Shown here in pieces: positions 42,372 to 50,566 of a stretch of 56,520 bases of DNA. Source of the stretch: an uncultured Clostridia bacterium (GTDB lineage: Bacteria > Bacillota > Clostridia > Lachnospirales > Lachnospiraceae); assembly GCA_947385955.1 (NCBI GenBank), contig CANDNA010000022.1:1-56520 (forward strand), written 5' to 3'. The notes under the pieces are model-generated. The model was not told the DNA's origin. It saw only the letters and a list, made by a program, of their open reading frames with translations, and made no database searches. Every line of letters starts with the position of its first letter. Position 1 is the first letter of the stretch. The translations under genes and the position numbers were made by a program.

Positions 42372-42899
42372 TTAACCTACCGGCAGGCTGTAATTTTCAA
42401 TATCCAGATATCTGCCGAATTTCATCCCCACTTCCCGGATGGTTCCGCAATATGTAAAACCAAATTTTTCATGCAGACAGGTACTGGCCTCGTTCCCGGC
42501 AGTAATGACAGAAACCACCAGATGAGTCCGCTCATCCCTGCGGGCCTCTTCCAGAATCCGTTCCATCAATGCTGCGGCAGCGCCCTGCCTTCTGTATTCC
42601 TTTCCAATATAAACAGAAAGCTCCACCGTACTGCAATAGGCTTCTTTCTCCCGATAGGGTGAAAGACTGGCATAACCTGCAATTTTTCCCGGACGCAGCC
42701 CTGTTCCCTGCTCACTGTCATCCTCCCTTTCCACCACATACAGAGGATGATTTTCCTTATTGTGCATAACGAACCACTGCTGCCATTCTTCAAAAGTCCT
42801 GGGCCGCAGATCCAGTGTGGCAATCCCATGCAGCACTTCCTCATTATAGATATCCAGCAATGCCCGGATATCTTCCTCCCGCGCTTTTCTGACTCGCAT
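42372..42899 (-). CDS. GNAT N-acetyltransferase (phosphinothricin-acetyltransferase-like)
   Basis: 175 residues from ATG 42899 (MRVRKAREEDIRALLDIYNE), with AAAGG six bases upstream; ATG 42905 abuts the site. The GNAT motifs are clear: VELSVYIGKEYRRQGAAAAL (motif A, acetyl-CoA pyrophosphate loop) near 92 and VSVITAGNEASTCLHEKFGF near 130. The N-terminal DIYNEEVLHGIATLD is typical of PAT/Bar-like enzymes, which acetylate phosphinothricin or methionine sulfoximine; the natural substrate is often an amino-acid analogue. The gap to the AKR gene is 36 bases. Confidence 0.9.
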   Translation of the reverse strand: MRVRKAREEDIRALLDIYNEEVLHGIATLDLRPRTFEEWQQWFVMHNKENHPLYVVEREDDSEQGTGLRPGKIAGYASLSPYREKEAYCSTVELSVYIGKEYRRQGAAAALMERILEEARRDERTHLVVSVITAGNEASTCLHEKFGFTYCGTIREVGMKFGRYLDIENYSLPVG

Positions 42900-42948
42900 A
42901 CCCATCCTTTCCGGCAGACCATTCTGCCGCTCTTTTCGTATTTTCCTG

Positions 42949-43692
42949 CTATCTTCCCTGCCTTTTCATGCCCTCTTTCATAATGGGGCTGATTTTCTTA
43001 TAAATCAGCAGGGTAATCACCGATACCAGACCGCCCTTTAACAGATTCAGCGGCGCCACCGCCAGAATCACAAGGCTGGTCACACTGTGGATCGACGGGT
43101 TGATCTCCGTCCCCATCGCGATGATCTCCTCCATAGGCATATGAAACATCTGTGCAAATTTGGGCAGAAGATAAACGGCATTGAAAGCCGTCCCGAACAC
43201 AGTCATACAAAGCGTACCCGCCAGCATGGCAATGATGGCATTCTTCCGTGTTTTATGTAAGAGATACACCGCAGATGCAGGCAGAAGATAACTGCATCCG
43301 ATCACAAAATTGGCCAGCTCTCCCACAAATGCCGTTGTACTGGGCTTGAACAGAATCTTTAAAATCACCTTGCAAAATTCGATCAATACGCCCGCCACCG
43401 GCCCGAAAGCAAATGTTCCTACCAGCGCCGGCAGCTCGCTGAGATCCAGACCATAAAAAGGCGGTGCAAAAGGCACCGGCATTTCCAACACCATCAGCAC
43501 TGCCGCGATTGCTGCAAACATACCGCAGACCGCCACCTTTCTGGTATTTAAAATCCGTTCCCGGCTCCCCTTCCTTTTCCCGGATGCCTTTTCCATCAGA
43601 TATGAAATCAGTACCAATATCACTACAATCACAATAAACTGTAACAGAAACACTGCATTATCCATAACAGACTGCAGCAACGTCTTTTCCAT
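42949..43692 (-). CDS. ribU: ECF transporter S component, RibU-like (riboflavin)
   Basis: 247 residues from ATG 43692 (AAGGAG eight bases upstream); the frame is open back to 43914 but overlaps the leader and promoter. About six hydrophobic helices. The RibU pattern is visible: APPFYGLDLSELPALVGTFAFGPVAGVLIEFCKVI near 80-115 and GELANFVIGCSYLLPAS near 125. It binds a vitamin and hands it to an EcfAA'T module encoded elsewhere. Riboflavin is the most likely substrate, from the pattern only. The leader is structured but no FMN riboswitch core was seen. Confidence 0.8.
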   Translation of the reverse strand: MEKTLLQSVMDNAVFLLQFIVIVVILVLISYLMEKASGKRKGSRERILNTRKVAVCGMFAAIAAVLMVLEMPVPFAPPFYGLDLSELPALVGTFAFGPVAGVLIEFCKVILKILFKPSTTAFVGELANFVIGCSYLLPASAVYLLHKTRKNAIIAMLAGTLCMTVFGTAFNAVYLLPKFAQMFHMPMEEIIAMGTEINPSIHSVTSLVILAVAPLNLLKGGLVSVITLLIYKKISPIMKEGMKRQGR

Positions 43693-43845
43693 GCTGTATT
43701 CTCCTTCTTTACTGTTTTGTTTTCCTTTTTCACTTGCAAAGCCGCGCTTTCGCGCTCCTTTGTCCGCTTCCACCGGACCTTTGCCCGTTAATGCCGCAGG
43801 AAAAACAAATGTCTGCTTTGCAGCCGCTTGTTTTTCCTTTGCGGC
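43693..43845 (-). promoter_or_regulatory. Structured leader of the RibU-like gene
   Basis: The ~147-base leader has a hairpin GGAAAAACAA (complement of 43828-43837) / TTGTTTTTCC (complement of 43799-43808) enclosing CTGC-AAA-GCAG, then GTCCG...CGGAC and GCGCGAAAGCGC. No FMN (RFN) consensus is visible. It may be a cis-regulatory RNA or a copy of a dispersed hairpin repeat. Confidence 0.45.
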
Positions 43846-43846
43846 T

Positions 43847-43875
43847 ATTATATCATGTCTGCCTGTCTGCAACAA
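43847..43875 (-). promoter_or_regulatory. Sigma-A promoter of the RibU-like gene
   Basis: On the minus strand TTGTTG (43870-43875), a 17-base spacer and a perfect TATAAT (43847-43852). Start near 43840. Confidence 0.65.
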
Positions 43876-43910
43876 CCAGTTTCCCCATGTGTCCCAAAGC
43901 GGCTCCTCTC

Positions 43911-44828
43911 TCAACGCCCCGGATGCATTTTCCTGTATCTCAGCGGAGACAGGCCATAATATTTCCGAAATGTTTCGCAGTAATAGCTGGTTCCGCCAAA
44001 TCCATATTCACAGGCAATCTCCGTAATACAGGTATCCGAATCCAGTAAGGCAGTAAGGCTTTTTCGAAGGCGGAGTTTGGTAAGATAGGAAATGGGGGTA
44101 TCACACAAATATTTTTTAAACAGCAGGGAGCATTTACTCTTACAGCAGGCCCCTGCAGATGCAATCTCTTCCAGTGTCATATGCTTTTTAAAATGCTCTT
44201 CCACATACACGAGCATATGCCGCAGAGAAGTGAGTTCTGCGGATTCCTGTTTCCTGCCCGGCCGCGCTGCAGGAAGGTTCTGATACAGTCTCTTCATGAT
44301 TGCAAAAAAGGCTTCTGTCACTTCAAAATATGACACTCCTGTCATGTCCGTGCCGTCCTCTCCGTTTTCGCAAAAATCATAAATTCGATCCAGCCTTTCC
44401 AGAATCTCAGTCTGCCAGCCCTCACGACCCAGCGTCACATACGGGCAGGAGGGGTTTTCTGTAATATGCTCCACATAATTCTGGTAAAACCATTCATTTC
44501 CCCCAAGCAGCTCCGGCGACAGTATAATGCAGAGAAACTCGCATTCCTCCCGGATCCTGGAAAATCCGTGGTGCAGTTGTCTGCTGTTGACCACAATGCC
44601 GCTCTGTTCTGACAATTCAATCAGTTCCCCGTTCACATGATAACTCATCTTTCCTTTTTTAACAGAAATGAACTCCAGGTCCGTATGCCAGTGGCTGATG
44701 GCAGCATAGTCCGGATAGCAGGACAATCTCTCATATCGGGCATAGGCAGGAAACAGCGGATTGTGATAAGCAACCGTTTCCGAGGAGTCCGGATGAAACG
44801 AGGAACAGTATTTTTTATGTTCGTTCAT
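43911..44828 (-). CDS. AraC-family transcriptional regulator
   Basis: 305 residues. The N-terminal cupin-like effector domain (about 25-130) includes HWHTDLEFISVKKGKMSYHVNG and SRQLHHGFS. The C-terminal double HTH (about 205-303) shows MTLEEIASAGACCKSKCSLLFKKYL, DTPISYLTKLRLRKSLTALL and CITEIACEYGFGGTSYYCETFRKYYGLSP. The first recognition helix region is unusually Cys-rich (ACCKSKC). It is divergent from the MATE exporter and acetyltransferase genes with interleaved promoters, so it most likely controls them in response to a small molecule they handle. Confidence 0.93.
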   Translation of the reverse strand: MNEHKKYCSSFHPDSSETVAYHNPLFPAYARYERLSCYPDYAAISHWHTDLEFISVKKGKMSYHVNGELIELSEQSGIVVNSRQLHHGFSRIREECEFLCIILSPELLGGNEWFYQNYVEHITENPSCPYVTLGREGWQTEILERLDRIYDFCENGEDGTDMTGVSYFEVTEAFFAIMKRLYQNLPAARPGRKQESAELTSLRHMLVYVEEHFKKHMTLEEIASAGACCKSKCSLLFKKYLCDTPISYLTKLRLRKSLTALLDSDTCITEIACEYGFGGTSYYCETFRKYYGLSPLRYRKMHPGR

Positions 44829-44861
44829 ATGTTTCTTCCTTTAAAAGAATATTGTTATATA

Positions 44862-44904
44862 ATTATAAGCTATTTTGAAAGAATTTCAAGGAAATATCTG
44901 TTAT
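44862..44904. promoter_or_regulatory. Interleaved divergent promoters of the AraC and MATE genes
   Basis: The palindrome TTGAAA-GAA-TTTCAA (44875-44889) supplies both -35 boxes. Plus: TTGAAA (44875-44880), 18-base spacer, TGTTAT (44899-44904). Minus: TTGAAA (complement of 44884-44889), 16-base spacer, TATAAT (complement of 44862-44867). Polymerase can occupy only one at a time. Confidence 0.6.
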
Positions 44905-44937
44905 TGTTATCCTATGAAACCCCAAAGGAGGAGTGTT

Positions 44938-46290
44938 ATGAAAAAAAGAGAAACCCTGAAAGGGGAAATCATCCGGCTGACACTGCCCATCGCATTTCAG
45001 CAGTTTATGCTTGCACTTGTGGCAGCAACGGATGCGGTTATGCTGGGGCGGCTCCATCAGGACGCTATGGCAGCGGTCTCACTGGCCACCCAGGTCACAT
45101 TTGTATTCAACCTGTTTATGACTGCATTTCTCATCGGCGAAAACATGTTTGTGGCACAATATTATGGCAGACGGGATATGGACAATATTTCAAACGTATT
45201 TCATCTGGTTCTTTCCGTTTCCTGCATGGCGGCAGTCCTGTTCTCGCTATCCACAGTTCTGTTCCCGGAACTGCTGATGAAATTTCTGACCAACGAACCA
45301 GAACTGATCACGCTGGGCAGTGAATATCTGAAAGTAATCGGTATTTCCTATCTGTTTTCTGCCATCGCTCAGGTGTCTATGGCAGTGATGAAAAACTGCG
45401 GTGCAGTAACAGTCAGCACAATCATCAGTACCATCACTGTCTTGTTAAATATCCTGCTCAATGCTATATTTATTTTCGGATGGTTCAAAATACCTGCCAT
45501 GAAGATTCAGGGAGCGGCATGGGCCACTGTGGCGGCAACCGCCGTACAGACGCTATGGAGTATTTTCTATATGATAAAACATATGGACTGGCTGAAAATC
45601 CGGCTGTCTGTCCCAAATCAGGAACTGGTCAGACGATTCTTTCGTAAGACGGTCCCGGTTCTTGCCAATGAACTGATCTGGAGCGGAGGTTTTACGATGT
45701 ATTCCGTGATCATGGGACATCTGGGAAGCGATGCGGTGGCCGCCAACGGCATTGCCAACATTTCCAAAAATCTGATCGTATGCCTGTGTCTTGGTCTGGG
45801 AAATGCCGGAAGCATCCTGGTGGGAAACCGGCTGGGTGCAGACCGCTTTGAAGAGGCAAAGCAGGCCGGCAGTGTCCTGACAAAAGTATCTGCCATATGC
45901 GGCGCACTGTCCGGCCTTTTCCTGCTGGCGCTGTCTCCACTGGTGATCCGCATGGTAAATCTGACACCAACGGCAAAAGACTGTCTGCAGGGAATGTTTC
46001 TGATCTGCTCCTGTTATCTGACCGGTAAATCCATCAACAGTATGACGATAGGCGGTATCTTCCCGGCCGGAGGAGATGCAAAATTCGGACTGCTCTGCGA
46101 CATTGTGACACTGTGGTGCATTACCATCCCCGTCGGATGTCTGTGCGCTTTTGTCTGGAAGCTGCCGGTACTTACCGTCTACTTCATCCTGAATCTGGAT
46201 GAACTTATAAAACTGCCGGCGGTCTACCGGCATTACAAAGCCTATGGATGGCTGAAAAATCTTACAATCGGAGGAATACAACATGAGTAA
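44938..46290 (+). CDS. MATE-family efflux transporter
   Basis: 450 residues from ATG 44938 (AGGAGG nearby; an earlier ATG at 44875 lies in the promoter). About 12 hydrophobic helices in two similar halves. Typical segments: GEIIRLTLPIAFQQFMLALVAATDAVMLGRL at the start, FNLFMTAFLIGENMFVAQYYGRRD near 60, and ELIWSGGFTMYSVIMGHLGSDAVAANGIA at the opening of the second half. It exports cationic drugs or metabolites in exchange for Na+ or H+. It overlaps the acetyltransferase gene by 8 bases, which suggests that modification and export of one compound are linked. Confidence 0.95.
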   Translation: MKKRETLKGEIIRLTLPIAFQQFMLALVAATDAVMLGRLHQDAMAAVSLATQVTFVFNLFMTAFLIGENMFVAQYYGRRDMDNISNVFHLVLSVSCMAAVLFSLSTVLFPELLMKFLTNEPELITLGSEYLKVIGISYLFSAIAQVSMAVMKNCGAVTVSTIISTITVLLNILLNAIFIFGWFKIPAMKIQGAAWATVAATAVQTLWSIFYMIKHMDWLKIRLSVPNQELVRRFFRKTVPVLANELIWSGGFTMYSVIMGHLGSDAVAANGIANISKNLIVCLCLGLGNAGSILVGNRLGADRFEEAKQAGSVLTKVSAICGALSGLFLLALSPLVIRMVNLTPTAKDCLQGMFLICSCYLTGKSINSMTIGGIFPAGGDAKFGLLCDIVTLWCITIPVGCLCAFVWKLPVLTVYFILNLDELIKLPAVYRHYKAYGWLKNLTIGGIQHE

Positions 46291-46903
46291 TATGAAAGAA
46301 AAAATGCATACCGGAGAACTTTATCTGCCGGGGGATGAAGCCATTATAAAAGAACAGGTAGTCTATCAGGATAAACTGTGTGAATACAATCTGACAAAAC
46401 CGTCAGAATCGGAAAAAAGAGCCGCCATGTTAAAAGAGATGCTGGGAGACTGCGGGGAAGGCGTATATATTGAAGCGCCCTTTTATGCCAATTTCGGCGG
46501 ACATCACTGCCATTTCGGAACTATGGTCTACGCAAACTATCATCTGACCTGTGTGGACGATACCCATATCTATGTGGGAGACTATACCATGTTCGGGCCC
46601 AATGTAACCATTGCCACTGCCGGCCATCCCATTCTGCCCGGCCTGCGACAGCAGGGCTACCAGTATAACATGCCGGTTCACATCGGCAAAAACTGCTGGA
46701 TCGGTGCGGGCGCCATCATTATGCCGGGCGTTACCATCGGAGATCATACCGTAATCGGCGCAGGGAGCATTGTCACAAAGGATATCCCTGCAAATGTGGT
46801 GGCAGTGGGAAATCCCTGCCGGGTACTGCGTGAAATCAGCGGTCACGATGACGCTTATTACTTTAAAGACCGGAAAATCCCTGATACTCTCCTGCAGCAG
46901 TAA
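46283..46903 (+). CDS. Sugar O-acetyltransferase (maltose/galactoside acetyltransferase type)
   Basis: 206 residues, near the usual length of LacA/Maa proteins. The N-terminal helical Mac domain (MHTGELYLPGDEAIIKEQ) is followed by the left-handed beta-helix of hexapeptide repeats: FGGHHCHFGTMVYANYHLTCVDDTHIYVGDYTMFGPNVTIATAGHP, then HIGKNCWIGAGAIIMPGVTIGDHTVIGAGSIVTKDIPANVVAVGNPCRV. The catalytic His is in TAGHP near 115. It acetylates a sugar hydroxyl with acetyl-CoA, often as detoxification, which fits its coupling to a MATE exporter. Start at ATG 46283 inside the MATE end, with GGAGG eight bases upstream. Confidence 0.94.
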   Translation: MSNMKEKMHTGELYLPGDEAIIKEQVVYQDKLCEYNLTKPSESEKRAAMLKEMLGDCGEGVYIEAPFYANFGGHHCHFGTMVYANYHLTCVDDTHIYVGDYTMFGPNVTIATAGHPILPGLRQQGYQYNMPVHIGKNCWIGAGAIIMPGVTIGDHTVIGAGSIVTKDIPANVVAVGNPCRVLREISGHDDAYYFKDRKIPDTLLQQ

Positions 46904-46911
46904 AAAATACA

Positions 46912-46943
46912 GGGGCACAGTCAGCCGTTGCTGTGCCCCATTT
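46912..46943. terminator. Bidirectional terminator between acetyltransferase and tex
   Basis: GGGGCACAG (46912-46920) pairs with CTGTGCCCC (46931-46939), followed by ATTTTAC. The tex stop lies 29 bases beyond on the other strand. Confidence 0.8.
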
Positions 46944-46967
46944 TACTTATATCCTGCAGTCCGCTTT

Positions 46968-49334
46968 TTATTGTTTTTTTCCGTTCTTTTCCGCTTTGAT
47001 CTTCATTGTCAGCCCGATCCGCTTTTTCGGCACATCCACCGAAAGCACCTGTACTTCCACAATATCCCCCACCCGGACTGCCTCCAGCGGGTGTTTGATA
47101 AAACGGTCCGTAATCTGAGAAATATGAACCAGTCCGTCCTGATGGACTCCGATGTCCACAAATACACCAAAGTCAATTACATTGCGGACGGTCCCTTTCA
47201 GGATCATGCCCGGTTTCAGATCCTTCATATCCAAAACGTCACTTCTCAGAATCGGAGCAGGCATATCATCCCTGGGATCCCTGGCAGGCTTTTCCAACTC
47301 CTTCAGGATATCCGTCAGGGTCAGTTCTCCGATCCCCAGTTCGGCTGCCAGCTTCTTTTTATCTCCCGCACGACGCTCCAGATCCCCCATACGATTGTGA
47401 TCTCCGGATGTACCGGCGCTCTTTTTCTCTTCCCGGCCGCTCTCCGGTGTAACGCCTCCCATAGCCGCTGCCAGGGCCTTTCCCATAGCGGTGCTGGTGT
47501 TGCGGATGACAAACTGGTTTTTTTTCGGCCTTTTCTCCGTTTCCTTCTTTGCGGGTCTGGCTTTGCCTTTTTCCGCAGCCGCTTTTTTCTGTGCCTCTCT
47601 CACATCCGCCATCGTAAGCCCCAGTTTGTCCAGCAGCTTTTCTGCCGCCTCATAGGATTCCGGATGGACGCTTGTGGCATCCAATGGATTGTCCCCGCCC
47701 AAAATCCGCAAAAATCCTGCACACTGCTCAAAGGCCTTCGGCCCCAGCTTGGCCACCTTCAAAAGCTGCCTGCGGTTGGTAAATCTTCCGTTTGTTTCCC
47801 GATACTCCACAATATTCCTGGCAATGGTTTTGGAAATGCCCGATATGTAGGACAGTAAGGGAGCCGATGCCGTATTCAAGTCCACGCCAACCCGGTTCAC
47901 ACAGTCCTCCACCACGCCGCCCAGAGCTTCTCCCAGCTTTTTCTGGTTCATGTCATGCTGATACTGCCCCACGCCAATGGACTTGGGATCAATTTTCACC
48001 AGTTCCGCCAGAGGGTCCTGCAGACGCCTTGCTATGGAAGCGGCGCTTCTCTGTCCCACATCAAATTCAGGGAACTCTTCCGTTGCCAGCTTGCTGGCCG
48101 AATATACAGAAGCCCCGGCTTCATTGACAATCACATACTGAACCGGCCTCTCCAGCTCCTTTAACAGTTCCACAATCACCTGTTCCGACTCACGGGAAGC
48201 CGTTCCGTTTCCGACGGAAATCAAATCCACCTGATATCTGGCAATCAGCTTTTTCAGCTCTGTCTTGGCCTGCTCCACCTTATTCTGGGGTGCAGTAGGA
48301 TAAATCACCTTCGTATCCAGGACTTTTCCCGTAGCATCCACCACTGCCAGTTTACAGCCGGTACGAAATGCAGGGTCCCATCCCAACACTGTCTTTCCCG
48401 CAATCGGAGGCTGCAAAAGAAGCTGTTCCAGATTTTTACCAAATACTGTAATGGCTCCATCCTCCGCCTTTTCTGTCAGCTCATTGCGGATATCCCGTTC
48501 AATGGCCGGCGCAATCAGACGGTCATAACTGTCGGCGATGGTTTCCTTCAGAACAGGTCCGGTCACTGCATTTTCTTTCGTAATCACCTGCTTTTCCAGA
48601 AACCGGAGAATCCGCTCCACCGGCGCCTCCACCTTTACATTCAGAAACTTCTCATTCTCGCCCCGGTTCAGCGCCAGTACCCGGTGGCCTGCGGCTCCAC
48701 TCACCGGCTCCTCATATGCATAGTACATTTCATAAACGCTTTCCGCCTTTTCGTCCCTGGCGGTACTGGTCAGTTTTCCTTCCTCAAATGTCACCTTACG
48801 GATATAAGCCCGGTACTGTGCATCATCAGAAATACTTTCGGCAATAATATCTTCTGCGCCCTGTAATGCCTCCTCCGGGGTCTTTACCCCTTTTTCCTCA
48901 TCCACGTAAGCCGCAGCGGCCTCCAGCACAGGCCCGGTCAGAGTCTGTTCCAAAAGCAGCTCTGCCAGCGGCAAAAGTCCTTTTTCTTTCGCCACGCTGG
49001 CCCTGGTCTTTCGCTTGGGACGATACGGGCGATACAGATCCTCTACCGCCACCAGGGTTTCCGCTGCCGCAATTTTTTCCCGCAGCTCATCCGTCAGTTT
49101 TCCCTGTTCCTCAATGCTGCCCAGTACCTGTGTTTTTTTCTCTTCCAGATTCCTCAGATAAGAAAGTCTCTCATGAAGGCTGCGCAATACCTCATCATTC
49201 AGAGCGCCGGTGGCCTCCTTCCGGTATCTGGAAATAAAAGGAATCGTATTTCCCTCATCAATCAGGGAAACCGCTGCTTCCACCTGCCACTTCTCTACCT
49301 TCAGTTCCTCTTTCAGTTTTCCTATAATATCCAT
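46968..49334 (-). CDS. tex: Tex-family S1 RNA-binding protein
   Basis: 788 residues from ATG 49334 (AAAGGAG eight bases upstream); the frame is open to 49415 without a site. The Tex layout is complete: an N-terminal helical domain (RYRKEATGALNDEVLR), the YqgF-like RNase H fold (VLGWDPAFRTGCKLAVVD near 345), helix-hairpin-helix repeats (GVDLNTASAPLLSYISGISKTIARNIVEYR near 525) and a C-terminal S1 domain (GMILKGTVRNVIDFGVFVDIGVHQDGLVHIS near 700). A Lys/Glu-rich linker of about 100 residues between HhH and S1 is longer than usual. It binds nucleic acid and affects transcription; its exact role in Clostridia is not settled. Confidence 0.95.
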   Translation of the reverse strand: MDIIGKLKEELKVEKWQVEAAVSLIDEGNTIPFISRYRKEATGALNDEVLRSLHERLSYLRNLEEKKTQVLGSIEEQGKLTDELREKIAAAETLVAVEDLYRPYRPKRKTRASVAKEKGLLPLAELLLEQTLTGPVLEAAAAYVDEEKGVKTPEEALQGAEDIIAESISDDAQYRAYIRKVTFEEGKLTSTARDEKAESVYEMYYAYEEPVSGAAGHRVLALNRGENEKFLNVKVEAPVERILRFLEKQVITKENAVTGPVLKETIADSYDRLIAPAIERDIRNELTEKAEDGAITVFGKNLEQLLLQPPIAGKTVLGWDPAFRTGCKLAVVDATGKVLDTKVIYPTAPQNKVEQAKTELKKLIARYQVDLISVGNGTASRESEQVIVELLKELERPVQYVIVNEAGASVYSASKLATEEFPEFDVGQRSAASIARRLQDPLAELVKIDPKSIGVGQYQHDMNQKKLGEALGGVVEDCVNRVGVDLNTASAPLLSYISGISKTIARNIVEYRETNGRFTNRRQLLKVAKLGPKAFEQCAGFLRILGGDNPLDATSVHPESYEAAEKLLDKLGLTMADVREAQKKAAAEKGKARPAKKETEKRPKKNQFVIRNTSTAMGKALAAAMGGVTPESGREEKKSAGTSGDHNRMGDLERRAGDKKKLAAELGIGELTLTDILKELEKPARDPRDDMPAPILRSDVLDMKDLKPGMILKGTVRNVIDFGVFVDIGVHQDGLVHISQITDRFIKHPLEAVRVGDIVEVQVLSVDVPKKRIGLTMKIKAEKNGKKQ

Positions 49335-49492
49335 AACGATAACTCCTTTACATACTTTCCCATTATACTGGAAAGCGGTGGAGAATTGCAAGCAAAAGCC
49401 GCCGCAGATTTTCATTTGAAATATTCCGCAGGAAGTGTTACTATATCTGTAGATTGTAATATCATTTACTTATCAACCAAGGGAGTATACAG

Positions 49493-50050
49493 ATGGATTT
49501 CCAAAATAACCCTCAAAGCCAGGCTCCGGACCAACTGCCGGATCAGACCGGTCAGACCGGGAATACACCTGCCGGCAATGCCCCTGAGAATACACAGAAC
49601 AGCATCCCCGGCAGTTTTCAGAATAACCTCCAAAACAGCATGAACGGATATTTCCCAAACGGCTTCCCCGGACAGCATCCTGCCAATCTGCCCATATATG
49701 TGCAGCCTGCAGGACAGACAGATAATATGATGGCAAAAGCTGCTATGATTACGGGTATTATCAGTGCAGTGTCTCTTGTTTTTATATTGCTGTTTCCTTT
49801 TACCCCTTTTGTACTGGGCAGTGTCAGCATCGTACTGGCCATGCTTTCCAGAGGCAGCGGCAAACGGCTTTCCTCTCATGCAAAGACTGGGCTGATCACT
49901 TCCGCCTGCAGTATCGGCGCCGTTTTTCTGGTGATTATCCTGATCTCCGTCCTGCTGTTTACATCAGAAACATTTATCGAAGAATTTAACCGGACTTACG
50001 AAGATTATTATGGTGAGTCCTTTGATGATTTTTATGAATATTATAATTGA
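49493..50050 (+). CDS. DUF4190-like membrane protein with disordered N-terminus
   Basis: 185 residues. The first ~75 residues are rich in Pro, Asn, Gln and Gly (TGNTPAGNAPENTQN, FPNGFPGQHPANLP), predicted disordered. Two hydrophobic helices follow at about 80-107 and 130-153, enclosing LAMLSRGSGKRLSSHAKTGLI, a pattern of DUF4190-type proteins. The acidic, Tyr-rich tail (YEDYYGESFDDFYEYYN) is notable. Start at ATG 49493; upstream AAGGGAG. Function unknown. It begins a run of four plus-strand genes of envelope or unknown type. Confidence 0.8.
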   Translation: MDFQNNPQSQAPDQLPDQTGQTGNTPAGNAPENTQNSIPGSFQNNLQNSMNGYFPNGFPGQHPANLPIYVQPAGQTDNMMAKAAMITGIISAVSLVFILLFPFTPFVLGSVSIVLAMLSRGSGKRLSSHAKTGLITSACSIGAVFLVIILISVLLFTSETFIEEFNRTYEDYYGESFDDFYEYYN

Positions 50051-50089
50051 CCACAGGTATCAGTGCAACGTTTTGAATGAGGTGATTTT

Positions 50090-50542
50090 ATGACAATCAA
50101 CGGAATCGGAAACAATCAGGCTGCAACAGGCCCGGCAATGAACGCCGGCGCGTCCCAGGCCAAATCCCCCGGACGTAAATCTTCTCCTGCAGAATGCGAA
50201 ACCTGTAAAAACCGGAAATACCAGGACGGCTCCGATGAAATGGTTTCTTTTAAATCCGCAGCCCATATTTCCCCCAACGCATCCGGCAGCCGGGTCAGAG
50301 CCCATGAGCAGGAGCATGTAAACAACGCCTTTAAAAAGGCATCCATGAAAAACGGAAAGGTCATTTCCGCTTCTGTGTCTATCCGGACCAATGTCTGCCC
50401 GGAATGCGGCCGCACGTATGTTTCCGGCGGGGAAACCAATACGCAGATCAAATATTTTAACGAAGAGAATCCCTATCAGAAAGGGAAAAAAACAGCGGAT
50501 TCCGCTGTCTATTCCGGCATGCATGTCAATATTGCCGGCTAA
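50090..50542 (+). CDS. SprA-related putative metalloprotease with HEQEH motif
   Basis: 150 residues. Key elements: CETCKNRKYQDGSDE near 36-50, MVSFKSAAHISPNASGSRVRAHEQEHV near 51-77 with an HExxH zinc signature (HEQEH), and CPECGRTYVSGGETNTQI near 103-120 with a second Cys pair. This spacing is that of the SprA-related proteins with a zinc-ribbon-like Cys pair plus HExxH, some of which are annotated as putative metallopeptidases (from memory). No signal peptide. Start at ATG 50090 (GAGGTGA). The substrate and role are unknown; it is short, so it may be a minimal protease or only a zinc-binding protein. Confidence 0.75.
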   Translation: MTINGIGNNQAATGPAMNAGASQAKSPGRKSSPAECETCKNRKYQDGSDEMVSFKSAAHISPNASGSRVRAHEQEHVNNAFKKASMKNGKVISASVSIRTNVCPECGRTYVSGGETNTQIKYFNEENPYQKGKKTADSAVYSGMHVNIAG

Positions 50543-50566
50543 AAGTAAGAAATGGAGACCGGCTTT

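Noticed and set aside
43693-43845. FMN riboswitch before the RibU-like gene
   Set aside because: The conserved AGGGTGAAATTCCC-type and GGCGGT segments are missing.
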